Shown here in pieces: positions 49,097 to 59,821 of a stretch of DNA of 64,000 bases. Source of the stretch: Tritrichomonas musculus. Taxonomy: Eukaryota > Parabasalia > Tritrichomonadida > Tritrichomonadidae. Positions within the stretch are counted from its first letter, which is position 1. The number at the start of each line of letters is the position of its first letter. The notes beneath the pieces were generated by a model. It had not been told where the DNA came from. It ran no database searches and saw only the letters and a list, made by a program, of their open reading frames with translations. The DNA is taken from the NCBI GenBank assembly GCA_039105265.1, contig JAPFFF010000079.1, forward strand, positions 62,001 to 126,000, given 5' to 3'. Both the position numbers and the translations under genes were made by a program.

Positions 49097-52000
49097 TCAT
49101 TTCTGATTCTGATTTGTATCCGAATTAATTTTAATCTTTTTAACTCCGTGTCTAATAACAGTTTGTGGGGTATTTACTGGAATTTTGTGTATATTAACAA
49201 CATGAGGAACAGTATTTTCATTTTTTTTATCATTATCATTATTATCATTCAATAGCATATCTAATTTCATCACAGGTTTTTCACCAACCTTTTGATTTGT
49301 AGCTTTAACGATTTGTTGAGGTTTATTTGAATCGATTTGAATTCGTTTAGTTGTTACTCTTCTAGTTAAAGGAGCTTGTGGAGCATTTTCAGTTTTAACG
49401 TTTTGTAAAATTTGAATTGGCTTATTGAAAAAGTTTGTTTCTCCTTCATTTCCAACTGACAGTGAAGTTTCGTTAGGAACTTTTTGTTGAGAAACCATAG
49501 GATATTTAATAAGAACAGGAGGAGGTGGAACAGTAACAGGAATTGGTATAGAAACTTTTTGAGGGCCGTAAACCATTGAATTTTGATTTTGTTGATTTTT
49601 ATCCAAATTTTGGCTGATAGGAATTGGATATTGTTGCCGAAAAGGAGCCTTATCGGAAGATGTTTGAATCTGAACAGTTGGGAGCTGTTTATGATTCAAA
49701 ACATTTGGGATCATCTGATTCTGATTTGAATTGATAATTGGCATCTGAATCTGATGTGGCTTGATCATGCCTGCTGAAGGAGGAATCTGAATTATCTGAG
49801 GAACAGGAATTTCTCTAAAAGATTTATTCTTCATTTTATTGAAGCAGTCAATTATGAAAGGTTCGTTAAATCCGAAAAGTTGATTTCCTCCCAACAGCTG
49901 CCTCCTCAGAATTCCCTTGAAATACGCCATTCTCTCGTTGAGCGGTATTGTCACTGGCACCTGCATTGGCATCTGCATTGGCATTGGCATTCTTATCGGA
50001 ATAGAAATCTGCATCTGAAGCTGCATGTTCATTTCCAACTTCATCAAACTTTGATGAAATGCAATCTCAATTTGATTGTTGACTTGCTGCCAAGCAGCAT
50101 CGGGATTGTTGCCTGTGTAGACGACCTGTGGTGGTGAAAGTGATTTAACTTCGAAGACAAAGTTTGAACCTTCTTTAATCACCGATGCTTCGTACCAAAC
50201 TTGATCGATATTGAGGAAATTATGTTCATTGCAATCATCTTTAACTTGTGTTGTGAAGTACTTCCTACGAACAGTGTAGCCGTTTGGATAAGGAGCATCT
50301 TTATTGTGAAACTTTCCATAATTCAAGAGAATCAAAGAAGGAGTCACGTTGACAGGTGGCAGTGGAGGAGGATCATAATTATTTTTATTAATTTCTTCAA
50401 TTTTATTAAGTTGTTGTTGAAGTTGAAGTTGAGGCTGTTGTTGCTGTTGAGATTGAGATTGTTGTTGTTGTTGTTGTTGTTTAGAATTCTTGTTCGACGA
50501 TGAATAGGATGAAACTAGTTGTCTATCTAGATATCGTTCTCTGTGTGATTCAATGAAACGGACAACTAAAAGTGCTCGATTCATTCTCAATTTGTCTTTA
50601 AAGATAAACGCCATGTCACCAAATTCTTTCGGTTTACAAGGCCTTCCTCTCTGCTGCTCAATTTCTGCTGCTTTTTCAAAGTCTTCAATAAGATCAGCAT
50701 CAATGTGCTCTCGAAATGGTCCTTTTGGATCAACAACCCAAGTTGTAACCATTAATTGTCCATATTCATAGATTGCTTTAATTAAGGCAATGTCATGTTT
50801 TGTCTCCCACCAATCAATGGCATCGAATTGCTTGACACGCTTTAAAAATTGCATGTCGACTTCTTTAACAAACGTCAATGCAAATGATCGAACTTTTTCA
50901 ATATCTCGTATTGAATTACGAAGCTTTCGTTGCCAAGGCCGCGTTCCATAAGGTCCAAGCTTTTCCAAAATAGAAGCAATTTTGGATGACTTCTCATCAT
51001 TGTCATTATTGTTATTATTATTATTACCTTCTGTGGAATTTATTTCATCTTCGTCTGCAAATTGCGCTATTTCATCGCCCGCTTTCGCTATCGCTTGGGC
51101 TGAAACGCATTTAATTTTGGAATAAAACAAAACTTTGTCCCAATCAACTTCAGCACAATTTATGCAAATATTATTTTTATAATTTTGAAGATTTAAATCT
51201 TTAAATTCATCATTTGTAGTAACTTCATTTTCATTTTCTTCTTCTTTTTTGTCATTTTCTTCAATTGTTGGTTTTTCTTCATCTTCGTTGTTTTTATTAT
51301 TATTATTAAAATAAACTGGATTTGTAACTGCTGGACTGGTTTTTATTATGTTTGCTTTTATTTCGCCTTCTTTTAATTTTGATATTATTTTGTATTTATC
51401 GTTACTTTTTAGATAATTAACGTCTCTTCTTGGCAATCCTAATAAAGATATTGTATAGAAAAGCAGCTGATATTCTTCATTATTTAATTCATTACGGTTG
51501 TACAGATTGGAATGCGCGTTCTTCCAATCAATTGGATTCAAAATAATTTGAGAATCATCCTCAATTTGAACATTCTTTAATTGATTCGATAAAATGTCAA
51601 CTAAATTGACAATTTTCTTTTCAAGTGCTTTTAATGACATTTGCTCAATATCATCAATAACGGAGCCGTTAGCAATACTTTGGCTCAATTGATCCAATTG
51701 AAAAGACTTAAAATTATTAAGTAAAGCACGATCTTTCTTAATAAAATTATCATCATTTTCATTATCCGATTTATCTTCTTCTTCTTCGGGAGGAGGAGGC
51801 GGATTTTCTCTAAGTTTTTTCAATTTATCAAAGTCGTTTCTTTTAATAATTCCAAGACTTTGTAATGAAGAAACTAAAAAAATACCATCGCCGATTCCAT
51901 TCTTATAAATGGCAAGAAGAATGGAGTAATCAAGCATTGGATCACCGAAATCAGAAGGAGGCCACAAACTTATTTCAGTTTGCAACTTCTTCATTAAAAT

Positions 52001-55000
52001 GCCAAGTTTATAGAAGAGAATGCAACGTCTTACAATTGATGATTTTCTTTCTCTTACGTCATTCAAATTAGATGAAAATGAATCAAGTGCTTTTTTTATA
52101 TCTTCGGAAGGAGAATCAATGTCATCTATATTCAGCATTTGACAAATTAGTTCCATGTCTTCTTGAGATAAATCTTTGTTTAAGAAGCAAACAGCTTGAT
52201 GTAAAAGTGCTTTTTGATAAGGTGAACCAGTTAAACCGTTAACCAACAATTTTTTAATTGTTCCACGAATTGAAACGGGTGAAGTTTTCTTTACTCGAGG
52301 AACTTTTTCAGGCACTGAGTTATCGTCAGTTATTGGTGGTTTTTGATCCTTTCTACATCTTCTTTTCTGTAAATTATCATCATTATTTAAAGATGACGAA
52401 ACAGAAGGTAAAACCTGAAGCCAAAAGTCAGCGGCATTCATATCTAACGAATCATTTTCAGGATCAAATTTAGCTTTATTAAAAACTGACTTTCCATTAT
52501 CAGTTGAAGACAGCTTCATTGAATGTCTTTCAAGTATTTGATCAATGTCAGCTGAGCAAAAATTATCAATTTCAGTATCATCATCTTGAGTTATATTATA
52601 AGCACCTTGTCTTAATAATTTCTCTATTTCTTTAGCTGCCATTGGTTGTGAATGATTCATTTCGCCTCCATCTAATAATGCATGATCAAGTCCAAGTTTC
52701 TTTGAAGCACGATCAAGCATTTGAAGTTCATAAGTTCCTCTTGTCACTAATCGATAAACTTTAACTTCTTTCTTCTGGCCAATTCGATGGCATCTTGATT
52801 GTGCTTGAACATCATTTTGCGGATTCCAATCAGAGTCAAAAATGATAACTGTATCAGCAGCAGTTAAGTTAATCCCAACACCGCCAGCTTTTGTGCATAA
52901 TAAGAAGATAAAAATATCTTCTTGTAATCCGAATCTTTCAATTGCTGCTTCTCTTTCTATTTCAGGAACACTTCCGTCGATTCTCTCGAAATTGTAATCT
53001 TTTTTAATAAGATAATCTTCAATTATATCGAGAACTTTGACCATTTGTGAAAATATAAGAACTTTATGACCATCATTCTTTAATTTCGGAAGAAGTTTGT
53101 CAATCAAAATCATTTTTCCTGAAGAATCAATCAAAGCTTCTAATTCAATGTCATCTTGAGTTGAATCTTGAGGCATTTTCGAAGCAATTTGATTTTCAAT
53201 GTTCTCTTTGGCGCCTTTAATTAAGAATGGATGATTACAAACTTTCCTTAATTGCATCATTAAATTCAAAAGAGAAGGAAGTGAACCGCCCGTTATTTGT
53301 TGTAATAGAGTAGATTGATTATCAAGCAATAAAGCACGATAATAAGTCTTTTGAATTCTTGTTAATTCGACTTCAATGATTGTTTCTTCTTTTGCAGCAA
53401 TTGACGTTTCAACGTCGTTTTTCTTCCTTCGTAAAAGATAAGGACGAATTAAATTCTGAAGTTTACGAAGTGTTTCAATGTTGTCAATGTTTCCAAATTG
53501 TTCCAAAAATTGAGGAAGATCATTGAAACGATGAGGATGAAGAAGATGAAGAAGTGACCAAAGTTCTTCAACGTTATTTTGGATAGGTGTACCAGTTAAT
53601 AATGTACAATGTTCAAAAGTTAATTTTAAAAGAAGACGATAACATTTTCCTTCATGATTTTTTAATCTGTGACCTTCATCAAGGACCAAATATCGCCATT
53701 CAATTTCATTCAATTTATCAAAATTAGAAGCAAATGATTCATAATTCGTTATTAAAACATCAAAAGAAACAGCGTTCTTAATAACTTCGCCTTGTTCATT
53801 ATGTGCAGGAAATTCATATTCTTCAATTATTTCGCGTGTTGCTGGACTTCCTTGATATATAATTGCATTCAAATTAGACCAGCGTTCAAATTCAGTCTTC
53901 CATTGAGGTAGTGTTGTTAATGGTGCCAAAACTATGAATGGTCCTGTAATGTTATGATTAATTGCAATGTCATTTAAAACACTAACTATTTGAACAGTTT
54001 TTCCAAGTCCCATTTCATCAGCTAAAATTGAGTTGTTCCCATTTTGCCAACAAAAACGAAGCCAATTAAGACCTTCGAGTTGGTAGGGACGAAGAACATT
54101 GCCAGATTTGTCTGAAAAAGGTTCTGTTATTTTGACAAATGAAGTTGATGTTGAAATGTTTTTGTCAGTTTCTTCATTTTCAAAATTTTTCGTTTTTTCT
54201 TTCCTTTCTTCTTTGCTTTTTTTGTCATAAATGGTCGAATTCCAATGAAGTCGTCGTCGTTGGTAGTCTTCAATGAAATTTTTCTCTGTAATGTCTTCTT
54301 CTTTTTCCCATGTGCTTTGATCATATGGAAGTGACTTCCATTTGACCAAATATTTGTTTATTGTAAAAATTTCTTTTGTAGTTGAGTCTGGATCTGTTTT
54401 TTCTTCTTGTTCTGTCTTGTGACCAATTATCCTCTCAACATGAAACCAATTGGAATTTAAATCATCTTGAGAGGCTGTAAGAAGAGATGGAATTGACGAT
54501 GATCGAGAAAGTTCATCATCAGATGTTTTCCTTTTGAATTTCCGTAAGGCAGCACTACCTCCTGGTATTAAATTTATTTGGGAAGATGTAAGCCAGGAGC
54601 AATGTATGTAAGAGAGATTGCTCCATTTAACGTAATATTTGACATTTTCTTCGTTCGAATTTGTATTGTTGTTGTTTGTTTCTTCGTTAATTTCGCTACC
54701 GTTTTGTTCTTTATTGTCTTGATCTGAGGATTCATCTTGAACACCAAGAATTTGTTGAATATGCGGGCCTGTATCCTCTTCAGAATCTTCTTCAGAAATA
54801 TTTGTATTTGAATAATCATAAGAGCTTTCATAATCGCTATCATTCTCGGAATCACTATTATCATTGGAACTCCAATTGCGCTTTTTACTTTTTTCATTAT
54901 TGCTATTGTTCCTTTCGATATGTTTTGAATTTTTATTTTTACCACTTCGCGTACTACTTCGTGTAGCCATAACTTCATGTGGAGATTCTCGTTCTGAAGA

Positions 55001-55246
55001 GTCATCTGAACTATCTATACTGCTTGATTGCTTTTGATTATGTTTTTCTTTTGTATTATCCGCGTTTTTCCTTCGATTGTCTTTTTTATTTTTCGTTTTT
55101 TCTTCATCTGCCGATGTTGAAGAGTAACCTGAAGAATTTGAGCCGCTGTCAGAATCTGAACCTGAACTTTGGTCCTCCTTATTGTGATATAATGGTGCTT
55201 TCTGATGACGGGTCCTAGGTATGGAGGAAGGACCCAAAGAAGACAT
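49097..55246 (-). CDS. CHD-type chromatin remodelling ATPase (CHD6-9-like)
   Basis: A 2049-residue Snf2 protein. A charged Ser/Asp/Lys N-terminus is followed by two chromodomains (VKYYVKWSNLSYIHCSW near 203 and NKYLVKWKSLPYDQSTWE near 300). The ATPase covers about 370-870: DEMGLGKT near 412, DEGHRLKN near 522, KVLIFSQM, DWNPQND and QSRCHRIGQKKEVKVYRL near 817. The tail RASKKLGLDHALL just after is the CHD6-9 version. A SANT-like helix set follows near 1485 (WWETKHDIALIKAIYEYGQ). The C-terminus is Gln-, Met-, Pro- and Asn-rich, with a MPMPMQMPMQ run encoded by GCATTG-type hexamers at 49960-49990. Such enzymes slide or eject nucleosomes at active promoters. No PHD or bromodomain was seen. A CCTTTA lies about 30 bases before the ATG. 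Confidence 0.88.
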   Translation of the reverse strand: MSSLGPSSIPRTRHQKAPLYHNKEDQSSGSDSDSGSNSSGYSSTSADEEKTKNKKDNRRKNADNTKEKHNQKQSSSIDSSDDSSERESPHEVMATRSSTRSGKNKNSKHIERNNSNNEKSKKRNWSSNDNSDSENDSDYESSYDYSNTNISEEDSEEDTGPHIQQILGVQDESSDQDNKEQNGSEINEETNNNNTNSNEENVKYYVKWSNLSYIHCSWLTSSQINLIPGGSAALRKFKRKTSDDELSRSSSIPSLLTASQDDLNSNWFHVERIIGHKTEQEEKTDPDSTTKEIFTINKYLVKWKSLPYDQSTWEKEEDITEKNFIEDYQRRRLHWNSTIYDKKSKEERKEKTKNFENEETDKNISTSTSFVKITEPFSDKSGNVLRPYQLEGLNWLRFCWQNGNNSILADEMGLGKTVQIVSVLNDIAINHNITGPFIVLAPLTTLPQWKTEFERWSNLNAIIYQGSPATREIIEEYEFPAHNEQGEVIKNAVSFDVLITNYESFASNFDKLNEIEWRYLVLDEGHRLKNHEGKCYRLLLKLTFEHCTLLTGTPIQNNVEELWSLLHLLHPHRFNDLPQFLEQFGNIDNIETLRKLQNLIRPYLLRRKKNDVETSIAAKEETIIEVELTRIQKTYYRALLLDNQSTLLQQITGGSLPSLLNLMMQLRKVCNHPFLIKGAKENIENQIASKMPQDSTQDDIELEALIDSSGKMILIDKLLPKLKNDGHKVLIFSQMVKVLDIIEDYLIKKDYNFERIDGSVPEIEREAAIERFGLQEDIFIFLLCTKAGGVGINLTAADTVIIFDSDWNPQNDVQAQSRCHRIGQKKEVKVYRLVTRGTYELQMLDRASKKLGLDHALLDGGEMNHSQPMAAKEIEKLLRQGAYNITQDDDTEIDNFCSADIDQILERHSMKLSSTDNGKSVFNKAKFDPENDSLDMNAADFWLQVLPSVSSSLNNDDNLQKRRCRKDQKPPITDDNSVPEKVPRVKKTSPVSIRGTIKKLLVNGLTGSPYQKALLHQAVCFLNKDLSQEDMELICQMLNIDDIDSPSEDIKKALDSFSSNLNDVRERKSSIVRRCILFYKLGILMKKLQTEISLWPPSDFGDPMLDYSILLAIYKNGIGDGIFLVSSLQSLGIIKRNDFDKLKKLRENPPPPPEEEEDKSDNENDDNFIKKDRALLNNFKSFQLDQLSQSIANGSVIDDIEQMSLKALEKKIVNLVDILSNQLKNVQIEDDSQIILNPIDWKNAHSNLYNRNELNNEEYQLLFYTISLLGLPRRDVNYLKSNDKYKIISKLKEGEIKANIIKTSPAVTNPVYFNNNNKNNEDEEKPTIEENDKKEEENENEVTTNDEFKDLNLQNYKNNICINCAEVDWDKVLFYSKIKCVSAQAIAKAGDEIAQFADEDEINSTEGNNNNNNNDNDEKSSKIASILEKLGPYGTRPWQRKLRNSIRDIEKVRSFALTFVKEVDMQFLKRVKQFDAIDWWETKHDIALIKAIYEYGQLMVTTWVVDPKGPFREHIDADLIEDFEKAAEIEQQRGRPCKPKEFGDMAFIFKDKLRMNRALLVVRFIESHRERYLDRQLVSSYSSSNKNSKQQQQQQQSQSQQQQQPQLQLQQQLNKIEEINKNNYDPPPLPPVNVTPSLILLNYGKFHNKDAPYPNGYTVRRKYFTTQVKDDCNEHNFLNIDQVWYEASVIKEGSNFVFEVKSLSPPQVVYTGNNPDAAWQQVNNQIEIAFHQSLMKLEMNMQLQMQISIPIRMPMPMQMPMQVPVTIPLNERMAYFKGILRRQLLGGNQLFGFNEPFIIDCFNKMKNKSFREIPVPQIIQIPPSAGMIKPHQIQMPIINSNQNQMIPNVLNHKQLPTVQIQTSSDKAPFRQQYPIPISQNLDKNQQNQNSMVYGPQKVSIPIPVTVPPPPVLIKYPMVSQQKVPNETSLSVGNEGETNFFNKPIQILQNVKTENAPQAPLTRRVTTKRIQIDSNKPQQIVKATNQKVGEKPVMKLDMLLNDNNDNDKKNENTVPHVVNIHKIPVNTPQTVIRHGVKKIKINSDTNQNQK

Positions 55247-55815
55247 TCGTGAAGTTGAAAGAATTCAAAACTTATAAAGGTTAAGTGACTGATTAAGTTA
55301 TCAAATATAAATATTTTTTCGATGCAATATTCAATTTTTCATATGATAAAAAAAAATTAAATAAATTATTTCAGAAATGCTTTTATAAAATGAAATTGAA
55401 TAAAATTTTTGAAAAAGTGTGAGTTGAGACGATCATTAGTTAATATATGTTTAAAAATTAAATCAATTATTAGCAATTGAAGCTATATTTTATGATTTTT
55501 ATATTTTTTAGTTTCATTTGATCATTTCATTTTATTTGACAATTATAGATCGTATTGAAATTACCCTTACCTATTAAGTTAATGTCGGAATATATAAGGT
55601 AATGCTATTTAATTTAAAATAATTATATATATTTAAAAAAAAAAAAAAATATTATTTTAAAATTATTTATTACAATGGAAAAAGTAACAGGTTTCATGTT
55701 CACCATTAAAATTGATATAAATATGAATACCGCAATTTTATTTGGCATTTGATTAATATTCGGTAAATAATATTAATCAAATATACTAAAATAAAAGTTA
55801 AAATGGTGGTCTTTC
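55247..55815. other. spacer
   Basis: AT-rich upstream region of the CHD gene and 3' flank of the kinase gene. Apart from the CCTTTA near the ATG, nothing recognised. Confidence 0.35.
55275..55280 (-). promoter_or_regulatory. CCTTTA (M5-like core element) of the CHD gene
   Basis: On the minus strand CTTAACCTTTATAAG lies about 30 bases before the ATG; CCTTTA fits the T. vaginalis M5 consensus CCTTTW. Confidence 0.35.
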
Positions 55816-57141
55816 TTATAAATTCGATGAATTAACACGTGGAAGAATCTTCAAGCGTGGGTTTCTGAGAGTCTTAGGAGGTGGGGTTGAAGAGATGCCA
55901 CTATTGGATGGATTTAAAGATGCTCTTGGTTTAAATTTAAATTTCCCTGAAGCGACAAGTCTTGCTGAAACTGAACTAGGACTAGCATTGCCGTTTGATA
56001 TGCCAAGATTACTTGAAGAATGCGATAATCTGGTTTGGGATAGAGAAATATTTGATTCATTCAAAGATGTTTTTTCATTGTTTAATTCTTCGATTAGATT
56101 TTGCTTTTCTTCTTTGGTCAAGATTGTGGTGTCGTCTGCTTTCATTTTTTTTAGTAATGGAGAAGAAGGTAACTCAGACTTTTGACGCAGTTGTTTATGT
56201 GGTGACTTTTTCAAATATGAACTAACCAATGGTGAATTAAAAATCTCTTTGATTGTAATCCTTTGGTTTGGATCTTTGGTAAGCATTTGACGAATTAGCA
56301 CTCTCATTTGTTCTGAAACATGATGTGGGAATTTTGGTTCCTTAGTTTGTATATTTTTTGAAAGAATTTGAATTGAAGGGCCTTCAAAAGGGAATTTTCC
56401 AGATACCATCACAAAAAGAATAACGCCAAGACTCCAAACGTCTACAGCTTTGGTATACGATTTTTTTAAAAGCATTTCAGGGGCAATATATCCTAAGTGT
56501 TAAAATAATAAAAAAAAATTCAAATTTCAAAATTAGCCATTTCTAATTTTTCCTTGAAAAAAAAAAAAAAAAAAAAAAAAAATGGGAATTTTGAAAATGA
56601 ATTAAAAACGCATACTTGGTGATCCGCACGGTGTTTTGAGAGAATTCTCATCGTCGGGATTAAAATTATGCGAAAAGCCAAAATCGATTAGTTTACAGTC
56701 ATAATTTTCATCAACAATAATGTTTTCTAGTTTTAAATCTCTATGTACAACATGTAAAGTATCATGTAAATACTGAATTGCTGATAGAATTTGCGTAAAA
56801 TAATGAAGAGCTTCTGAATCAGAAAAATATTCAACGTTTATAACTTTATCAAGAAGAGACCCATTAGGTACATATTCCATTATCAAATAGTAGTTTATGA
56901 AATTTTCTTTAACACCAAATAATTGGGCAATGTATGGGTGTTGAATCATTTTGTGTATTTGAACTTCAAGCAGGAATTTGTCTTTTTTGCCTGGTTCTCT
57001 TAAATATTGTTTTGTTATAACTTTAATGGCAACATATTTTTGAATTTCATTATGTTTTGCAAGCCAAACACGAGAAGATGCTCCTTCGCCAAGCTGCTTT
57101 TCAAGAGTAAATCCTTCTGGGGCTGATGGTTTATTATCCAT
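55816..57141 (-). CDS. CAMK-type Ser/Thr kinase, one intron
   Basis: Exons 57141-56616 and 56492-55816 give 400 residues. The kinase domain (about 10-265) has [28 protein letters not shown] and DFGFS, then across the splice junction CGSPRYIAPEM (Arg is created at the joint). All catalytic residues are present. The pocket [16 protein letters not shown] shows that this gene has no intron at the site used by the two SAD-like kinases. The C-terminal 130 residues are Ser-, Asn- and Lys-rich with no UBA or KA1 region I can see. It belongs with the broad CAMK/CAMKL group abundant in trichomonads. It is a tandem neighbour of, but not close kin to, the kinase at 58-59.8 kb. Confidence 0.8.
56493..56615 (-). 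other. spliceosomal intron (123 nt, phase 1)
   Basis: On the minus strand the donor is GTATGC (fits GYAYGY) and the end is TTTAACACTTAG, a degenerate form of ACTAACACACAG. Splicing joins CGSP to YIAPEM in frame. The intron holds a 29-base homopolymer (56554-56582). Confidence 0.8.
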
Positions 57142-58044
57142 TAAAAATTTTTAATTTTTTAACGATTAATTTTTTTTTCTGAATAGGATAAAATGAATAA
57201 AATTTTTTTTGTTCATTTTTTATTAAGTTAAAAATAAAATAAGTAAATTTATGTCAGTTGGTAATTGCTATCTTCAAAAAAAAATTCAATGTATATTAAC
57301 TTTTTCATAAATTCATTTCAATTTATAACACGCAGAAAATTGTATGATATAAGGACAATTCAAATGAATCATTGGCAAGTTTTCGGATTAATAAAAATGC
57401 ACTCCTTCAAAATATAATTTCATAATATATCATTGGATCAATTTTTTAAAAATATATTAATTGATTATAAGAAAAAAGAAAAGAGCCGATAAATGTCTGA
57501 ACAATCTGATTTTGTCAACTTGATTGGTAAAAAATTTTCATTGATGAAGATTAAAAAGATTTTGTGTTTTTTTTTGCAAGGTTTCCGGTTAATTAAATAT
57601 GCCTTACTCTTAATGGTATGTTTTGAAATACTTGAAAATGGTATTAAAAAATTCTTATTTCATTAATAACAAATTCTTTGCGTTTTTTTAAATTATATGA
57701 ATGAGGTAAGAAAGTATATTCAATCAAATTATCTGTTTTCTTTTATTTAAAAATGCAAATAATAGTTGCACATAAAAAGCAATGTTTTCATAAAATGTTT
57801 CTCTCTCTCCTGTGGTTTATAAATTGTATTAACATGGTATTGTCCATAAAACTAAACGCCAAGTAATATTTTAGAAAAATATTAATTATCTAAGTAAAAA
57901 GAATTAAGTTTTGAGATCCACATTAAACAGAAAATCAGTGAAAAGAAAAAAAAAAAAAAAAAGAAGAAAGAAATTAGAAAAAAAATTTTAATCTTGCAAA
58001 AAATAACATATGTTTTTGATATTGATTGCAATCAATCAAAAACT
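57142..58044. other. spacer between minus-strand kinase genes
   Basis: 900 AT-rich bases with several homopolymer runs; no frame, RNA or repeat recognised. Confidence 0.4.
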
Positions 58045-59821
58045 TTAAAGAATGGTTATTTCATCAACCGTTTGATAAAGTTTTTCGCAAAAATCTTCGA
58101 ACATTGATTCATCGCCTTTGTGAAGCCTTGAGCAAATATTAATTTCGTCCAATTCTTTAAAATTAGCAACAATACTTATATAAAAAGTTGAGTCAGGAGC
58201 CCTAGCATAAATAATCATTGGATTTGGGTGGAACCATTGTAACCCAAACTCATTCGAAGCATCTTGGCACCTACTCATTATAAACCAAATCTTCTTTCCA
58301 TAGAAGCACTTGTCATTTGCTTTAATTACTGATGATTCCATTGTTGTGTTTGCATCATCTTCACAAATGAGCCAATTTGGACGGATTGCCATTGAATGAA
58401 TGTCAAGAGATTGTTGAAGTTTTATTCTTTCTTTATGTCTGTGGAATGGATCATTGATTGCAATTTCGCCGCTGCTGTTATCGCTTGGGTTGCTTGTCTT
58501 TGGTGATTTGGTTGTCGTTGCCGTTTTCATGAATGAATTTGCATCGAGTTGATCCTTTGATGCTTTATCGCCTGGTTGATCACTTCTTTCTTTACCCGCC
58601 CAATGTGACTTTTCATCCCATGGTAAACGTTCTAAATCGAGTTTTGCCGTTATCATTGAAACGAAGACTTTTGCCATAGTATTGCCTGTTGCTCTGAGTT
58701 GTTCATTTAATTCTTCTTCTTCTGAAAATCCAATTTGGGTGAGAACTTTTAGAATGCTTGGTGATAACGATTTAGGATCAAGGCTTCCTTCATCGGCAAT
58801 ATCTGGAATTGGGTATGGAAGAAGATAGCTATCTTCAAGATCGCGTCTGAAGCAAGGATGTGATTTGATTTGTTCTATTGTAAGTCGTTGATTTGGATCA
58901 ACAACAATTAACCGACGAATGAGATCTTGGATATCAGCAGGAAATTGTGGCATTTCGTAAGCGCCTTTCTTAACTTTATGAAGAACTACACGAATAGAAG
59001 GATCATCAAAAGGAAGATATCCCTGTAGGTTAGTTGAAAAATAAAATATGAGTATTTATATATCAACGAAATATAAATATAGGATAAATACCATTTAACC
59101 AAATATTGAAATGTAGAATAAAGAATATTTCATATTTGGCTATAGATAATAATATTATCACTATTTTATATTTCATATAAATATATAAACACAATAAAAA
59201 ACATACAGCAAGAAGAGCATATAAGATTACGCCGAGGCTCCAAATATCAGCTTTTCTTCCATCGTATGGGATGCCTCTAATTACTTCAGGTGCAGCATAA
59301 TGAGGTGATCCACAAGATGTTTCTGTAACTCTCGTTTTAACCCATCGGGCAAATCCAAAATCAGCTATTTTGATTCGATTATTTGCGTCTAATAGAATAT
59401 TTTCAGGTTTCAAGTCTCTGTGGCATATTCCATGTACATGTAAGTATTCTATTGATAGAACAATTTGTCTGAAAAAATCAATCGCCATATCGACTGGAAG
59501 GCAGCGCCTAACAACTAAAAAGTCGAAAAGTTCACCGTTTTGTGCATATTCAAGAATCATACATAGATGGCGATGAGATTCAAGAACATCATATAATTTC
59601 AAAATGTTTGGATGATCAACAACACGCATCAATGCAATTTCACGTTGTACTTTGGTTTGTAGATTTGGTTTTTGTTCAAAAGAAGATTTGGAAATAATTT
59701 TTATTGCGACTTGTTGTCCGGTTTCTTTGTGATAAGCGAGTTTAACTTTTCCTGTAGTTCCTTCACCAAGAACGCGTTGGATGATGTAAGGCCCTATCGC
59801 TTGAGGTTTGCCTTCAGACAT
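58045..59821 (-). CDS. SAD/BRSK-like AMPK-related Ser/Thr kinase, one intron
   Basis: Exons 59821-59207 and 59022-58045 give 530 residues. The kinase domain (about 10-265) has GEGTTGKVKLA, AIKII, HRDLKPENILLD, DFGFARW and CGSPHYAAPEV. The spliced joint reads LLAGYLPFDDP. Then come a UBA-like segment (LKVLTQIGFSEEEEL), NTMAKVFVSMI, a polar linker, DPFHRHKER, and a KA1-like end containing LQWFHPNP. Order and motifs match the kinase at 35.9-37.8 kb piece by piece (for example TMAKVF, DPFHR and RWFHP/QWFHP), so the two are paralogues that duplicated after the intron was gained. SAD-type kinases act in polarity and the cell cycle; that role here is inferred from family. Confidence 0.85.
59023..59206 (-). 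other. spliceosomal intron (184 nt, phase 0)
   Basis: Donor GTATGT (59206-59201), end ACTAACCTACAG (59034-59023), both on the minus strand. It sits between Ala and Gly of the LLAGYLPF segment, the same place as in the 36-kb kinase. Confidence 0.92.

Noticed and set aside
49880-50503. Plus-strand frames (His/Trp-rich and Leu-rich) opposite the CHD C-terminus
   Set aside because: They are complements of the Gln/Met/Pro-rich repeats of the CHD protein and have no family features.
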